A DNA stretch of 64,000 bases from Pseudoalteromonas phenolica (GCF_001444405.1 NZ_CP013187.1:2976001-3040000); one strand, 5' to 3'; positions 26,441-35,976 are shown, counted from the first letter of the stretch. The notes: generated by a model not told the origin, from the letters alone. Program-made: numbers and translations.

Positions 26441-29400
26441 CTACGTTTGTGCCATTTGCACTGCTTGTTCTATGTCTACGGCAACCATACGCGAAACACC
26501 CGGTTCGGCCATGGTCACCCCCGTCAGTCTACCCGCCATTTCCATGGCGATTTTATTGTGACTAATATATATAAATTGCACCGATTGTGACATTTCTTCG
26601 ACCAAACGGCAAAAACGTACGACGTTGGCGTCATCAAGCGGTGCATCAACTTCATCCAGCATACAAAATGGCGCTGGATTTAGCCTAAATATTGAAAACA
26701 CTAATGATAATGCGGTCAGCGCTTTTTCTCCACCACTTAAGAGGTGAATTGTTGAGTTTTTCTTGCCTGGCGGCCTTGCCATAATCGCGACACCGGTTTC
26801 TAACAGGTCATCTGAGGTCAACTCAAGATAGGCTTGACCGCCCCCAAACACTTTCGGAAACAAGCCTGCAAAGTCTTTATTTACTTGATCAAAGGTTTGC
26901 TTAAAGCGCAGCTTGGTTTCTCGGTCTATTTTACGAATAGCGCCTTCAAGCGTTTCGAGTGCGGCAGTTAGATCATCCAATTGCTCGTCTAAATATGTTT
27001 TGCGCTCAAGTGCTTGGTCATACTCTTCAATCGCAGCAAGGTTAACCGCGCCTAAGTCCAATAACTGCTTGGTGGTGTTTTGTAACTTTGACTGGAAGCT
27101 CACCAGCTTAGGGGTTTCTGGCAAACTTGTCAGAATATCTTTGAGTGTTTGCTGCAACTCTTGAAGGGGCTCTAGCATCAGCTGTGCTTTAATCATTAGC
27201 TCTTGCTCTGCTAATTTTAGCTGTTGAAGCTGATTTTGTTTTTTTGTTACGCCCGATTGCGCGTCTTGCAAACTCGCTTGTTTATCTTGCAGTGCTTTTT
27301 GGGCTTGTGCTTTTTGTGTTTGGCACTGCTCTAGCTGAATTTCGATTTCTTGATGCTGCTCAACTAAAACCATCAACTGCTCTTCACACTCTAGCAGTGG
27401 CAGTTGTTGATCTTCTAATTGCTGTTGTAAGGTTTCAAGACGCTCTAGGGCGCTATTTAACACGCTTTGACTGTGTTGCTGTTTTGTTTGCTCAAGTTGC
27501 CACGTATTTTGAACTTTTTGTAACTCAAGCTCTGCCTGATGCAATGCTTGCTGAGCCGTTTGCGAGTGACTTGCAGCCTGAATGTATGCCTGTTCTTGTT
27601 CGTCGGCCTGAGCTTGTAACTCAATTTGCTGCGCTTGCAGTAACTCAAGAGCAGCTTCTATGTCCGCAATCTGTTGTTTTTGTTCGGTAATAGGCGCTGT
27701 TTGCTCATTTAATTGTGCTTGAAGCGAGTCTTGCTTTTGTTGATATTGCTCTAGTGTTCGCTGCCAATTAGCATGTTGCTTTTCTAATAACTCGGAGTGA
27801 GTTTGTGCCTTCGCCATACCCTGAGCGATTTGGTGAATATTGGCACTATTACTCTCTATTTCTTGTTGTGCTGCTTGTAAACGTGTTTGTAAGACTTCTT
27901 TTTGCGTTTTTGTTTGCTCAACGTCTGCGATTAGTTTTGGTAATTCGTCGTTAAGTTCGTTTAATTGCGTTTGCTGTGTTAATAAGCCCAAAGAGGTTTG
28001 TTTAGACTTACTAACCTTAAAGTTCTCTCCATACAAGTTGCCCTCGTCATCAACAGCCATCCACCAGCCTTGCTCAGGGGTAAATCGCTGAGCTTGCCCA
28101 AGTAATTGGATCTGGTTTAAAAATTCAGGGTAAACCTGCCCCTGCAATAAACTTGCAACTGAGCCTTCGCGAGGCGCTTTGGTGTTATCCCAAACACCAT
28201 GCTCAGTGCTGCTTTCGCTCACAGGTAATAAAGTCATGCCAAGCAGCGCACTTTCAACAATCGCTGCATCTCTCGCATTAACGGATAAGGTTTGCAGTAA
28301 CGTCTGCTTTACGTCATCGGTCAGTGAGTTCAGCACATTCTCTAACGCACTGATATTTGCTTTGTAGCTACTGATCTTTTGCGCACTCTCGCGCTCTTCA
28401 AGCTCGGCCTTTGTATAATTAGTCTGTGCTTCATCTAAAGCCACAGCCAGTTGCTTGCCCTGCGATTGAAGCCCTGCCATTTGTTTCGCAAGCTGATTAA
28501 ACTCGGCTTTTGCTGCATCGAGCTCTTTTGTGACTGATTGACTTTGCTGCTGTTCAATTTGCTTTGCCACATCTGCTATATTTTCTTGCAAATGAGTCAG
28601 GGATAACTCTGCTTGCTTACAGTTTTGCTCTGCTTGCTGAAGTGCTTGGCGCTGCTCCGATATCTCATGTTGACCCGCAGTTAACTTCGTTTGCTGTGCT
28701 TTATGAGCAGCCTGTGACGATTCAAAGGCACTTTGCGCTTTTAATAACACGTCTTTCACTTGCTCAAGCCCTTGCTCTGCCGCTTGTTGTTGCTCGGTAA
28801 ACTCCGTTTGCGCCTGTTGAAGGGTTTGCAGCGCGTCTTGCGCTTCTTTAAATGCTTGCTTTTGTTTATCTATATCAGCTTGTAGTTGCGTCTTTTGTTG
28901 CTGTGCACTGAGTTTTTGCTGTTCAAAGCGAATTATCTCAGTATGAATGCGATGCTTTTGTTGTTGTGTTTCTTCTAGTTTATGAGTGTCTTGCTCAAGC
29001 TTTGCTTCTAATGCTGAGAGCACATCAGCATGGCCTTGATGGGCGTCACTAAAAAAGCGAATTTGTTTTTCAAGTTCAGCAATTTCGGCCGCTTTTTGTT
29101 GTTGTTGTGCATTTAGCTTTTGCCATTTTATGACTGCGACTTGGCCTTTGAGCAAACGCTCATCTCGCTTAAGCTCACGATATTGTTTGGCTTGCTCTGC
29201 TTGCACCGAGAGTTTATCAAGCTGATTTTTCAGCTCTTGGCGCATGTCTAGCAAGCGCTCTAAATTATCACGGGTACTTTGAATACGGGTTTGCGTTTCG
29301 CGACGTCGCTCTTTGTACTTAGAAACACCAGCTGCTTCTTCTAAAAATACTCTGAGCTCTTGTGGGCGGCTTTCAATTAAGCGAGAGATCATCCCCTGCT

Positions 29401-29833
29401 CGATAATCGCATAGCTACGCGGCCCAAGGCCTGTGCCTAAGAAAATGTCGGTAATATCACGTTTACGACATTTGCTACCATTGAGAAAATATAGTGACTG
29501 ACCATCACGAGTTACTAGACGCTTAATGGCGATTTGATTTCGATTAGCAAGACTGCCTTGTAACACACCTGAAGTATTATCAAAGAAAAGTTCTACCGAA
29601 GCTTGGGAGACCGGTTTACGGTGTGTTGAGCCGTTAAAAATAACGTCTGTCATGGCATCGCCACGCAGGTTCTTAGCTGAGCTTTCACCCAACACCCAGC
29701 GCACGGCATCAATGACGTTAGACTTACCACAGCCATTTGGGCCGACCACACAGGTCATCTGATCTGGAAATGGGATCTTGCTGGGCTCAACAAATGATTT
29801 AAAGCCTGCAAGCTTAATATGGGTCAGCCGCAT
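26441..29833 (-). CDS. smc: Chromosome segregation protein SMC
   Basis: The 1130-residue protein has an N-terminal ABC-type head with Walker A (GPNGCGKSN, about 32-40), long Gln/Glu-rich coiled coils, a central hinge (about 490-640) and a C-terminal head with signature LLSGGEKALTAL and Walker B FCMLDEVDAPLDD. It organises and segregates the chromosome as an ATP-driven loop-extruding dimer. It heads the smc-zipA(-ligA) group. The scpA and scpB partners are not in this window. Confidence 0.97.
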   Translation of the reverse strand: MRLTHIKLAGFKSFVEPSKIPFPDQMTCVVGPNGCGKSNVIDAVRWVLGESSAKNLRGDAMTDVIFNGSTHRKPVSQASVELFFDNTSGVLQGSLANRNQIAIKRLVTRDGQSLYFLNGSKCRKRDITDIFLGTGLGPRSYAIIEQGMISRLIESRPQELRVFLEEAAGVSKYKERRRETQTRIQSTRDNLERLLDMRQELKNQLDKLSVQAEQAKQYRELKRDERLLKGQVAVIKWQKLNAQQQQKAAEIAELEKQIRFFSDAHQGHADVLSALEAKLEQDTHKLEETQQQKHRIHTEIIRFEQQKLSAQQQKTQLQADIDKQKQAFKEAQDALQTLQQAQTEFTEQQQAAEQGLEQVKDVLLKAQSAFESSQAAHKAQQTKLTAGQHEISEQRQALQQAEQNCKQAELSLTHLQENIADVAKQIEQQQSQSVTKELDAAKAEFNQLAKQMAGLQSQGKQLAVALDEAQTNYTKAELEERESAQKISSYKANISALENVLNSLTDDVKQTLLQTLSVNARDAAIVESALLGMTLLPVSESSTEHGVWDNTKAPREGSVASLLQGQVYPEFLNQIQLLGQAQRFTPEQGWWMAVDDEGNLYGENFKVSKSKQTSLGLLTQQTQLNELNDELPKLIADVEQTKTQKEVLQTRLQAAQQEIESNSANIHQIAQGMAKAQTHSELLEKQHANWQRTLEQYQQKQDSLQAQLNEQTAPITEQKQQIADIEAALELLQAQQIELQAQADEQEQAYIQAASHSQTAQQALHQAELELQKVQNTWQLEQTKQQHSQSVLNSALERLETLQQQLEDQQLPLLECEEQLMVLVEQHQEIEIQLEQCQTQKAQAQKALQDKQASLQDAQSGVTKKQNQLQQLKLAEQELMIKAQLMLEPLQELQQTLKDILTSLPETPKLVSFQSKLQNTTKQLLDLGAVNLAAIEEYDQALERKTYLDEQLDDLTAALETLEGAIRKIDRETKLRFKQTFDQVNKDFAGLFPKVFGGGQAYLELTSDDLLETGVAIMARPPGKKNSTIHLLSGGEKALTALSLVFSIFRLNPAPFCMLDEVDAPLDDANVVRFCRLVEEMSQSVQFIYISHNKIAMEMAGRLTGVTMAEPGVSRMVAVDIEQAVQMAQT

Positions 29834-29890
29834 GATTTGCTAGGGTTACTTTAGTTAACTGAAAACAATAACAAAATAATCTTCAAAGAT

Positions 29891-30055
29891 TAATACCATT
29901 CCTCTTAATTAAGCGATCTATTTTGAGGCAAGGAAAACTTGTCGATAACGAGGCGAAAATTTTGCTATTTAGTTGTTCTAAATGAGAAATTTCCAACAAA
30001 GTTAGCGTCAGTTTTAGTCCCTCAAAATAATTGAGCATTATTGAGGGTTGGTATA
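29891..30055. repeat. Intergenic inverted-repeat element, copy A
   Basis: About 165 bp bounded by imperfect terminal inverted repeats (TAATACCATTCCTC / GAGGGTTGGTATAAT). It is about 80% identical to the element at 33133-33296. A central hairpin (ATTTAG-ttgtt-CTAAAT) is present, and no protein is encoded. Its right end forms the last codons of the minus-strand methyltransferase gene. Confidence 0.85.
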
Positions 30056-30784
30056 ATCTTGGCGTTTAATGTTATCTAGGATGATACCAGTAGCCATGGC
30101 CACATTGAGCGACTCTGCCCCACCAAAAGCAGGGATTGTGATCTTTTGGTTGATGTACGGCGCAACTTGTTCACGAATACCATGAGATTCGCTGCCCATC
30201 ACCAACACCCCATTTGCAGCAAACTGCGTTTTATGGACGCTTTGACCACCAAGATATGCACCATAAATATCGCCTTCACAGTCCGCTAAAAATGCCGCCA
30301 AGTCAGTGCGGATTACATTAACACGAACAAACGAGCCCATGGTCGCACTAATTACTTTTGGGTTGAAATGATCAGCACAGTCTTGGCTAACCACGATTTG
30401 TTTTAGGCCATACCAATCAGCTACTCGAATAATAGTGCCTAAATTACCTGGGTCTGATACCCCATCAAGCGCTAACACGAGACCTGATGTATCTATGCAG
30501 CTTTGCTCTGGCATAGTAACAATGGCAACGGCAGCATTGTTACTTACTAAGGTACTCGCTTTACTTAAACTCTCTTCATCAGCTTCGACGATGTCATCAG
30601 CAATAATTTTATCCTTATGGGCAGCAATAAATTCTGGTGAGGCAAACAACTGTTTTACTGGCATATTGGCAGCAAACAACTCAAGGATATTTTTTTCTCC
30701 TTGTACTAAATAGCAATTATGTTGTTTGCGATATTTTTTTTGCGCCAATGCACGCAATAATTTAAGTTGGTTTTTAGAAATCAT
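30038..30784 (-). CDS. SpoU/TrmH-family RNA methyltransferase
   Basis: The 248-residue protein has an N-terminal substrate-binding domain (about 1-95, L30e-like) and a SPOUT methyltransferase domain with the three family motifs: DPGNLGTIIRVA, VLVMGSESHGI and IPAFGGAESLNVAMATG. It probably 2'-O-methylates ribose in rRNA or tRNA using S-adenosylmethionine; the target cannot be fixed from the sequence. The last six codons and the stop lie inside the intergenic repeat element. The ATG follows a strong GGGGGAG site. Confidence 0.9.
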   Translation of the reverse strand: MISKNQLKLLRALAQKKYRKQHNCYLVQGEKNILELFAANMPVKQLFASPEFIAAHKDKIIADDIVEADEESLSKASTLVSNNAAVAIVTMPEQSCIDTSGLVLALDGVSDPGNLGTIIRVADWYGLKQIVVSQDCADHFNPKVISATMGSFVRVNVIRTDLAAFLADCEGDIYGAYLGGQSVHKTQFAANGVLVMGSESHGIREQVAPYINQKITIPAFGGAESLNVAMATGIILDNIKRQDYTNPQ

Positions 30785-30889
30785 AGCTCCCCCACAAAAG
30801 TCGCTGGAGATTATACCTGATATTTATAAACACAAACAGATTGCGACCGTTCAGCGTCAAATCTGCTTATTTACTTTCAGATTAAATAT

Positions 30890-30904
30890 TGATAATTATT
30901 TGCA
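30890..30904 (+). promoter_or_regulatory. Fur-box candidate upstream of the TonB-dependent receptor
   Basis: TGATAATTATTTGCA matches the 7-1-7 Fur consensus TGATAAT-N-ATTATCA at 12 of 14 positions. It abuts the -35 box of the promoter at 30905-30933, a position where bound Fur would block transcription. Confidence 0.65.
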
Positions 30905-30933
30905 TTTACATTCACCAGCCATGTACCTATAAT
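30905..30933 (+). promoter_or_regulatory. Sigma-70 promoter of the TonB-dependent receptor gene
   Basis: TTTACA (30905-30910) and a perfect TATAAT (30928-30933) are spaced by 17 bases. The implied 5' untranslated region is about 120 nt. It contains a small hairpin (CGG-taggaaag-CCG region near 31012) but no recognisable riboswitch. Confidence 0.75.
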
Positions 30934-31062
30934 CCCCGCTGTTGAATTCTCTGCACTTATTTATTCAACATTCAACTCGACAAGCTCGGCATGCGCATCC
31001 ATACCAAGTATCGGTAGGAAAGCCGACTATATCCAAAAAAAAGCTATTGAGAGGATCTCATT

Positions 31063-33135
31063 ATGTCTAAGAAGTATACCAAAAGCCTAATTGCTGCTTC
31101 ACTGTCCTGTGCATTTTTAAACACAACCGCTTTCGCTGAAGATGACAACACATCACATGAATCAATGGAAACCATCATTATCATGGGTGAAAAGGCTGAT
31201 AGAACGCTTAAAGATACGGCTTCTTCAGTTTCTGTAATCAATGAAGAGTTACTTAAAACATTAAGTCACTTAAGCGTAACATCAGCTGTATCTGAAATTG
31301 CCAATGTTGTTGTTAAGCCGGGTGCTTTACCTGACATTCGAGGTGTATCAGGTAATGGTGCTGCCGCAGGCTTTAATGGTGTAACAGGCGGTGCTAAAGG
31401 CCGAGTTTCAATCTTAGTTGATGGCATTTATCAACCTTATATGGCTGACTTAACCGGTGATTCTGGTATTTGGGATGTAGAACAAATCGAGGTATTCAGA
31501 GGTCCTCAGTCAACGACTAATGGCCGAAACAGCATTGGTGGCATGATCTTCATTAAAACCAAAGATCCAAGCTTTGATTGGGAAGCTGCAGGTAGACTTG
31601 GATACCGTAATCAAAGTGATTATATTGATACTTCTGTGATGGCATCAGGCCCTATTATTGAAGATGAATTAGCGTTTAGATTCACGGCACAAAACCTTCA
31701 AGGCAATGATTATGATAACAGCATCATTCACCCAACTCATGACCCTGAGTTTGACTTAGACAAACTCAAAACAACGCGTTATGGCACGAAGCTATTATGG
31801 AAACCTAGAGCCCTTGAAGGGTTTTCTTCTATGCTGAGTTTTGACAGCAACAGTGAAGAAGGTAACTCAGGCCGCCGCTATTTCAGAAATGACGATCCTT
31901 GGGCTTACGTACCAAATTTCGAAAGAAATATGGACACAGACACACGTACAACAAAATTAAATGTCGACTACATAATTGATAAAGACAGCAGTGTCGATGT
32001 GCTATGGGCATACATGGATCATAAATGGGGCTTTAATTCATATGAATTAGTTGAAGCTAGAAATCAGCTACTCATTATGAATGAAAAGAACGTGACTTTT
32101 GATGGTAAATATAACTTTGGGTTAAATGATACAACGCTTAAGGGCTTTATTGGTCTGGCCTATTTTGAGCGTAAACAAGACTACCAAAGTCATACGGGCT
32201 TTTTATACCAAGGTAACGACAATAGTGATTCGAGCGCAATCTATGGTGAAGTCAGTTACAACATCAATGAGCAATTCAGCGTAATTTCAGGCCTACGTGT
32301 AGAGAAAGAGTCACAGTTTCGTGACTATATAGAAAATGCAATGGAAGGTGAGCAACTGGTTCATCGTTCTCGCTCTGTACTTGACCAGGATAGCACCATT
32401 CGCTTACCAAAGGTTGTTCTGCAATACAAAATCAACGAACAACATACCGCAAACATCAGTGCACGCCGTGGCTATAACTCAGCCGGTGGAGCCTTTAATT
32501 GGATGACGCAGCAGTACTATTACTACGATGCAGAATACGTTAACACCTACGAAGCTGGTCTAAGGAGCTCTCTGAATGATGGTAATGTTAACTTCAGCGC
32601 CAATGTATTCTTTAATGCCTACCAGGGCTATCAAGCTGTAGGCCCTAACAGAAATATTGATAACCTAGCGCGTGTTGATACTTATGGACTTGAGTTAGAA
32701 GTGTCTGCAATGCTCTCTGACAATTTACAGGTTACTGGTGGCCTAGGTCTTCTTGAGACAGAAATGAAAGATGGCACTGAAACCTTCAAAGATTTAGATG
32801 GTAAAGAGCTCAACTCAGCACCCAAAATCACCGCCAATGCAGGTTTAAAATATTGGATTAATGACGCCTTCAATGTAGGCCTTTCTGGTAATTATGTTGA
32901 TGAGTTTTTTGGGACATTTACTAATGAACCAGAAAAGAAAGCGGGTAACTACTCTCTGGTTCGAGTACATGCCAACTATGAGTTAGAAAATTGGCTTTTC
33001 AATGTTTTCGTGAACAATGCGTTAGATAGACAAGCAGTAACACTGCGTCAACCAGCCAATGCTCGCGACCCTTATGGCAACGCAGGTATTGTCGACCCCC
33101 GCACTTTAGGTATTTCAGCGACTTATACGTTTTAA
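31063..33135 (+). CDS. TonB-dependent outer-membrane receptor
   Basis: The 690-residue protein has a signal peptide (cleavage probably after AFA, about residue 25), a TonB-box-like ETIIIMG segment, a plug domain (about 40-165, with VEQIEVFRGPQSTTNGRNSIGG) and a 22-strand-type barrel ending in the terminal aromatic signature ISATYTF. It imports a scarce nutrient through the outer membrane using TonB energy. The Fur-type promoter suggests an iron complex, but the ligand cannot be read from the sequence. The ATG follows an AGAGGA site. Its stop codon overlaps the left terminal repeat of the element at 33133. Confidence 0.92.
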   Translation: MSKKYTKSLIAASLSCAFLNTTAFAEDDNTSHESMETIIIMGEKADRTLKDTASSVSVINEELLKTLSHLSVTSAVSEIANVVVKPGALPDIRGVSGNGAAAGFNGVTGGAKGRVSILVDGIYQPYMADLTGDSGIWDVEQIEVFRGPQSTTNGRNSIGGMIFIKTKDPSFDWEAAGRLGYRNQSDYIDTSVMASGPIIEDELAFRFTAQNLQGNDYDNSIIHPTHDPEFDLDKLKTTRYGTKLLWKPRALEGFSSMLSFDSNSEEGNSGRRYFRNDDPWAYVPNFERNMDTDTRTTKLNVDYIIDKDSSVDVLWAYMDHKWGFNSYELVEARNQLLIMNEKNVTFDGKYNFGLNDTTLKGFIGLAYFERKQDYQSHTGFLYQGNDNSDSSAIYGEVSYNINEQFSVISGLRVEKESQFRDYIENAMEGEQLVHRSRSVLDQDSTIRLPKVVLQYKINEQHTANISARRGYNSAGGAFNWMTQQYYYYDAEYVNTYEAGLRSSLNDGNVNFSANVFFNAYQGYQAVGPNRNIDNLARVDTYGLELEVSAMLSDNLQVTGGLGLLETEMKDGTETFKDLDGKELNSAPKITANAGLKYWINDAFNVGLSGNYVDEFFGTFTNEPEKKAGNYSLVRVHANYELENWLFNVFVNNALDRQAVTLRQPANARDPYGNAGIVDPRTLGISATYTF

Positions 33136-33296
33136 ACCAGTCCTCTTAATTAAGCGTTCTATTTTGAGGCGAAGAAAATTTGGCGATAACAAGGCGAAAC
33201 TTTTGCTATTTAGTTGTTCTAAATAATAAATTTTAAACGAAGTTAGCGTCTATTTTAGTCCCTCTAAATGTTCGAGTATTATTGAGGACTGGTTTA
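33133..33296. repeat. Intergenic inverted-repeat element, copy B
   Basis: 164 bp bounded by perfect 13-bp inverted repeats (TAAACCAGTCCTC / GAGGACTGGTTTA), with the same internal sequence as copy A including the central ATTTAG-ttgtt-CTAAAT hairpin. It begins exactly at the TAA stop codon of the TonB receptor gene. Confidence 0.88.
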
Positions 33297-33323
33297 ATAG
33301 CTATTGAAAGCTTGAGCTAGCAC

Positions 33324-33352
33324 AAAGGCGAGCTATTTTACTCGCCTTTTTC
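33324..33352 (+). terminator. Intrinsic terminator of the TonB receptor transcript
   Basis: A 9-bp stem (AAAGGCGAG/CTCGCCTTT) with an 8-base loop is followed by a T tract. Confidence 0.85.
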
Positions 33353-33363
33353 CTTTCTTTTAT

Positions 33364-33393
33364 TTGGACAGTGGATCCACATAACGCTACACT
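33364..33393 (+). promoter_or_regulatory. Putative promoter of the small membrane protein gene
   Basis: TTGGAC (33364-33369) and TACACT (33388-33393) are spaced by 18 bases, between the preceding terminator and the ATG at 33425. Confidence 0.5.
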
Positions 33394-33424
33394 ATTCGCG
33401 TTTTTATTAAACAGTTTATCGACT

Positions 33425-33721
33425 ATGACACCTGAATTTGCAATTATCGCGGTTAATTTTATTGTTCTGTTTGTTGCCTATTTTTATGCAAACCCAAAAT
33501 ATGCAGGTAATGACTTTAAAAAAATTTCTCTTCAAGATTTAATCGCATCGGTGATCTCTTTATTAGTAGTGGGTTCTGTTTATTTCGGGTCATCACAGAC
33601 TTTTACCTTAGTTTTCACCGAAGTTAACTGGGTATGGTTTACCTTGGTTAGCTTCTCTGTGATCGAGCTGCCTTTCTTTTTGTGGTACGCAAAACGCTAT
33701 AACGTTGAATTACCTAAATAA
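33425..33721 (+). CDS. Small membrane protein of unknown function
   Basis: The 98-residue protein has three predicted transmembrane helices and a short basic C-terminus (AKRYNVELPK). I do not recognise a named family. A GTG at 33371 is in frame and would add 18 residues, but it lies only about 20 bases after a terminator and inside a promoter-like sequence, so ATG 33425 is preferred although neither start has a strong ribosome-binding site. cysZ follows 115 bases downstream. Confidence 0.65.
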   Translation: MTPEFAIIAVNFIVLFVAYFYANPKYAGNDFKKISLQDLIASVISLLVVGSVYFGSSQTFTLVFTEVNWVWFTLVSFSVIELPFFLWYAKRYNVELPK

Positions 33722-33836
33722 CCTTACTATTGTTCGCAAGCTTTCACTTTGACATAGTTTGTTACCATAAGCGCTAGTCGCTGTCTCTGGAACACTTTAT
33801 ACTTAAATTGTGTACATATAATTGTTGAGGCTAGTT

Positions 33837-34568
33837 GTGCAATTGAGCAAAGGTATCGAGTATTTCATTGCTGGATTTTCGTTAATTACCCAAAAAGGAC
33901 TAAAGCGCTTTGTATTTATTCCACTGTTTATTAACGTTTTACTATTCGGTAGTTCATTATTCTTTTTATATGATTGGCTAGTTCAAGGTTTTGATTACAT
34001 AAATAACTTACTGCCATCTTGGTTAAGCTGGCTTGAATGGCTAATGTGGCCGATTGCTATCTTGGTGATCTTATTCTCCTACTCTATGGTGTTCACTGTG
34101 ATAACCAATTTCATCGCAGCGCCATTTAATGGTTTACTCAGTGAAAAAGTTGAACTCTATTTAACAGGCCAATCCATCAATGACGATAAGTTGTCAGACA
34201 CCCTGAAAGACGTACCGCGTATGCTTGGACGAGAGTGGACTAAACTTTGTTACTATCTTCCTAGGGCAATTGGTTTCTTTATTTTACTTTGGATATTACC
34301 GGTATTTGGGCAAATCATGTGGGTACTATTTACTTGTTGGATGTACAACGTACAGTACAACGACTACCCGTTTGATAATCACAAAATTCATTTCAAGCAA
34401 ATGAAAGACGACCTAAAAAGCGAGCAAGGGTTATCGTACGGGTTTGGTTTTGCAGTATTCGTACTCACCTCAATTCCTTTTGTAAACTTAATCGTAATGC
34501 CTGTTGCGGTCTGTGGCGCAACCAAGCTATGGGTTGAGAACTACCGTAAAAACTATCGCGAAGTTTAA
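33837..34568 (+). CDS. cysZ: Sulfate transporter CysZ-like membrane protein
   Basis: The 243-residue protein matches CysZ in length and pattern: a cytoplasmic N-terminus (KGIEYFIAGFSLI), paired long hydrophobic helices and the conserved block NVQYNDYPFDNH. CysZ imports sulfate for cysteine synthesis. I chose GTG 33837 because a GAGG site ends 6 bases upstream; upstream TTG codons lie before this site. In E. coli cysZ sits beside zipA and ligA; here the two loci are about 7 kb apart. Confidence 0.88.
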   Translation: MQLSKGIEYFIAGFSLITQKGLKRFVFIPLFINVLLFGSSLFFLYDWLVQGFDYINNLLPSWLSWLEWLMWPIAILVILFSYSMVFTVITNFIAAPFNGLLSEKVELYLTGQSINDDKLSDTLKDVPRMLGREWTKLCYYLPRAIGFFILLWILPVFGQIMWVLFTCWMYNVQYNDYPFDNHKIHFKQMKDDLKSEQGLSYGFGFAVFVLTSIPFVNLIVMPVAVCGATKLWVENYRKNYREV

Positions 34569-34587
34569 CTAACCTAAATTTCGGTAA

Positions 34588-34617
34588 AAAAATGGCGACC
34601 TACTGGTCGCCATTTTT
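34588..34617. terminator. Bidirectional terminator between cysZ and the lipoprotein gene
   Basis: A perfect 13-bp stem (AAAAATGGCGACC/GGTCGCCATTTTT) with a TACT loop lies between the converging genes and works by sequence in both directions. Confidence 0.9.
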
Positions 34618-34647
34618 AGTGGGAGTCTGTTAAACAATAAGATTTAC

Positions 34648-35976
34648 TTAGTGATCATGCTCATGATCATGTTCTTCAGCTTCAAATGCACCTACCCAAG
34701 TAAGGTTCGCGATTGGCTTATCAAAGTGCTGAATTTCAGTGCTTGTTTTTGCTTCAGTGTCTACCGCATAAAGGTGCTCACCATAAGCGACGTACACAAT
34801 GTGGTGCGCCATGTTTGCAATGATCTTAGCAGTAGCACCTTCTTCAATTTCTTCTAAAACTTGAATACGCGCTTCATTTTCCCACTCGTGTTCGCCATGG
34901 AAAATATTTAAGTAACCTTGATCATCTAGCACTAATGCGTTGCCTGTCTTAGCATTACCTGCGTATGCAAGATACTTTTCAACGCCTTCTGGTTGCCATG
35001 CAAAAGCTTTGATTTCTCCAGTCTCTAGATTAACTGAGTAAGGACCTACACGAGATAAACCAATAACAGTGTGGTTTTCAGGGTGACCAATGAATTTACC
35101 TATACGAACACCCTCTGGAAAACCTTCAGGATAAGCAATGTGCTTTGAAGTAAATACTTCTGACGCTTCTTCAATCGCAACGATGCCATCAGTACAACCG
35201 AAAGCGACAAACTCTTCTGTTTGCACGCTACCGTGAAGTCCTGGACACTTGTGTTCAAATTCTTGCTCTTGATGGAAGTGATCATCATGTAGTTCAAATA
35301 ATGCAATACGGTCAGGTAGCGTACTTTCAGCATCTGCATCACGTAATGTTGAAATCACATACTCACCTCGAATTTCACCTGTACCATGCATGTAAGTATT
35401 AAATTCATGCTCAGCATCTATCTTTGCTTCTGTAATGCCTTCGTCTGAAATTAAAGCAAAGCCTGCATCTGCTTGGCTCTCTTTATCACCGTCAAAGAAA
35501 ACCAATGCATGCTCACCACTAGGCACATAGTGCGTTGGCTTTGTTTCTGTTAATTCAAAACTTACAGCCTGAACATTTTCTTGTTCTAAGTGGAAATGAT
35601 CATCATGGGCTTCTAAGAAAATGCCGCCATCAATAAATTCAACATGGTTATCATCACGTTGAATTGCAACCACATAGCGACCTTCTGGGCTCGCATAAAG
35701 TGCAGAAACAGGGTTAGTTAAAGTAACAGTTTCTAATAGTTCATTGTTTGTAAGGTCATAAACTGATACTGCACTTTCATCAGCAAATGAAACAGCCAGT
35801 CGACCTAGTGGATACTCAATCTCATGGTCATGATCGCTACCAGAGCCTTCGCCCGAACCTTCCCCAGACCCCTGATCGACTTGTTCAGTCGGTGTGATTT
35901 CTTCAACTTTACTGCTATTACCACAGCCACTTAGCATGGCTAATAAGATTGCACTACTTAATAATTTTAATTTCAT
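34648..35976 (-). CDS. His-rich lipoprotein, possible periplasmic zinc-binding beta-propeller (AztD-like)
   Basis: The 442-residue protein has a lipoprotein signal (LLAMLSGC, Cys18), a Gly/Ser-rich linker and a His/Asp cluster (DHDHE). A long region with propeller-like repeats follows, containing further His clusters (EAHDDHFH, ELHDDHFH) and a CPGLHG motif, and the protein ends in EEHDHEHDH. Metal binding, probably zinc, is a reasonable inference, and the layout recalls the zinc chaperone AztD. No ABC transporter genes are adjacent, so the role is open. Confidence 0.7.
   Translation of the reverse strand: MKLKLLSSAILLAMLSGCGNSSKVEEITPTEQVDQGSGEGSGEGSGSDHDHEIEYPLGRLAVSFADESAVSVYDLTNNELLETVTLTNPVSALYASPEGRYVVAIQRDDNHVEFIDGGIFLEAHDDHFHLEQENVQAVSFELTETKPTHYVPSGEHALVFFDGDKESQADAGFALISDEGITEAKIDAEHEFNTYMHGTGEIRGEYVISTLRDADAESTLPDRIALFELHDDHFHQEQEFEHKCPGLHGSVQTEEFVAFGCTDGIVAIEEASEVFTSKHIAYPEGFPEGVRIGKFIGHPENHTVIGLSRVGPYSVNLETGEIKAFAWQPEGVEKYLAYAGNAKTGNALVLDDQGYLNIFHGEHEWENEARIQVLEEIEEGATAKIIANMAHHIVYVAYGEHLYAVDTEAKTSTEIQHFDKPIANLTWVGAFEAEEHDHEHDH

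Noticed and set aside
27244..27690. Plus-strand frame of 148 codons opposite smc
   Set aside because: It is a shadow of the Gln-rich coiled-coil coding sequence on the minus strand.
30934..31062. Riboswitch in the TonB receptor leader
   Set aside because: No B12 box or other known aptamer core was recognised; only a small local hairpin is visible.
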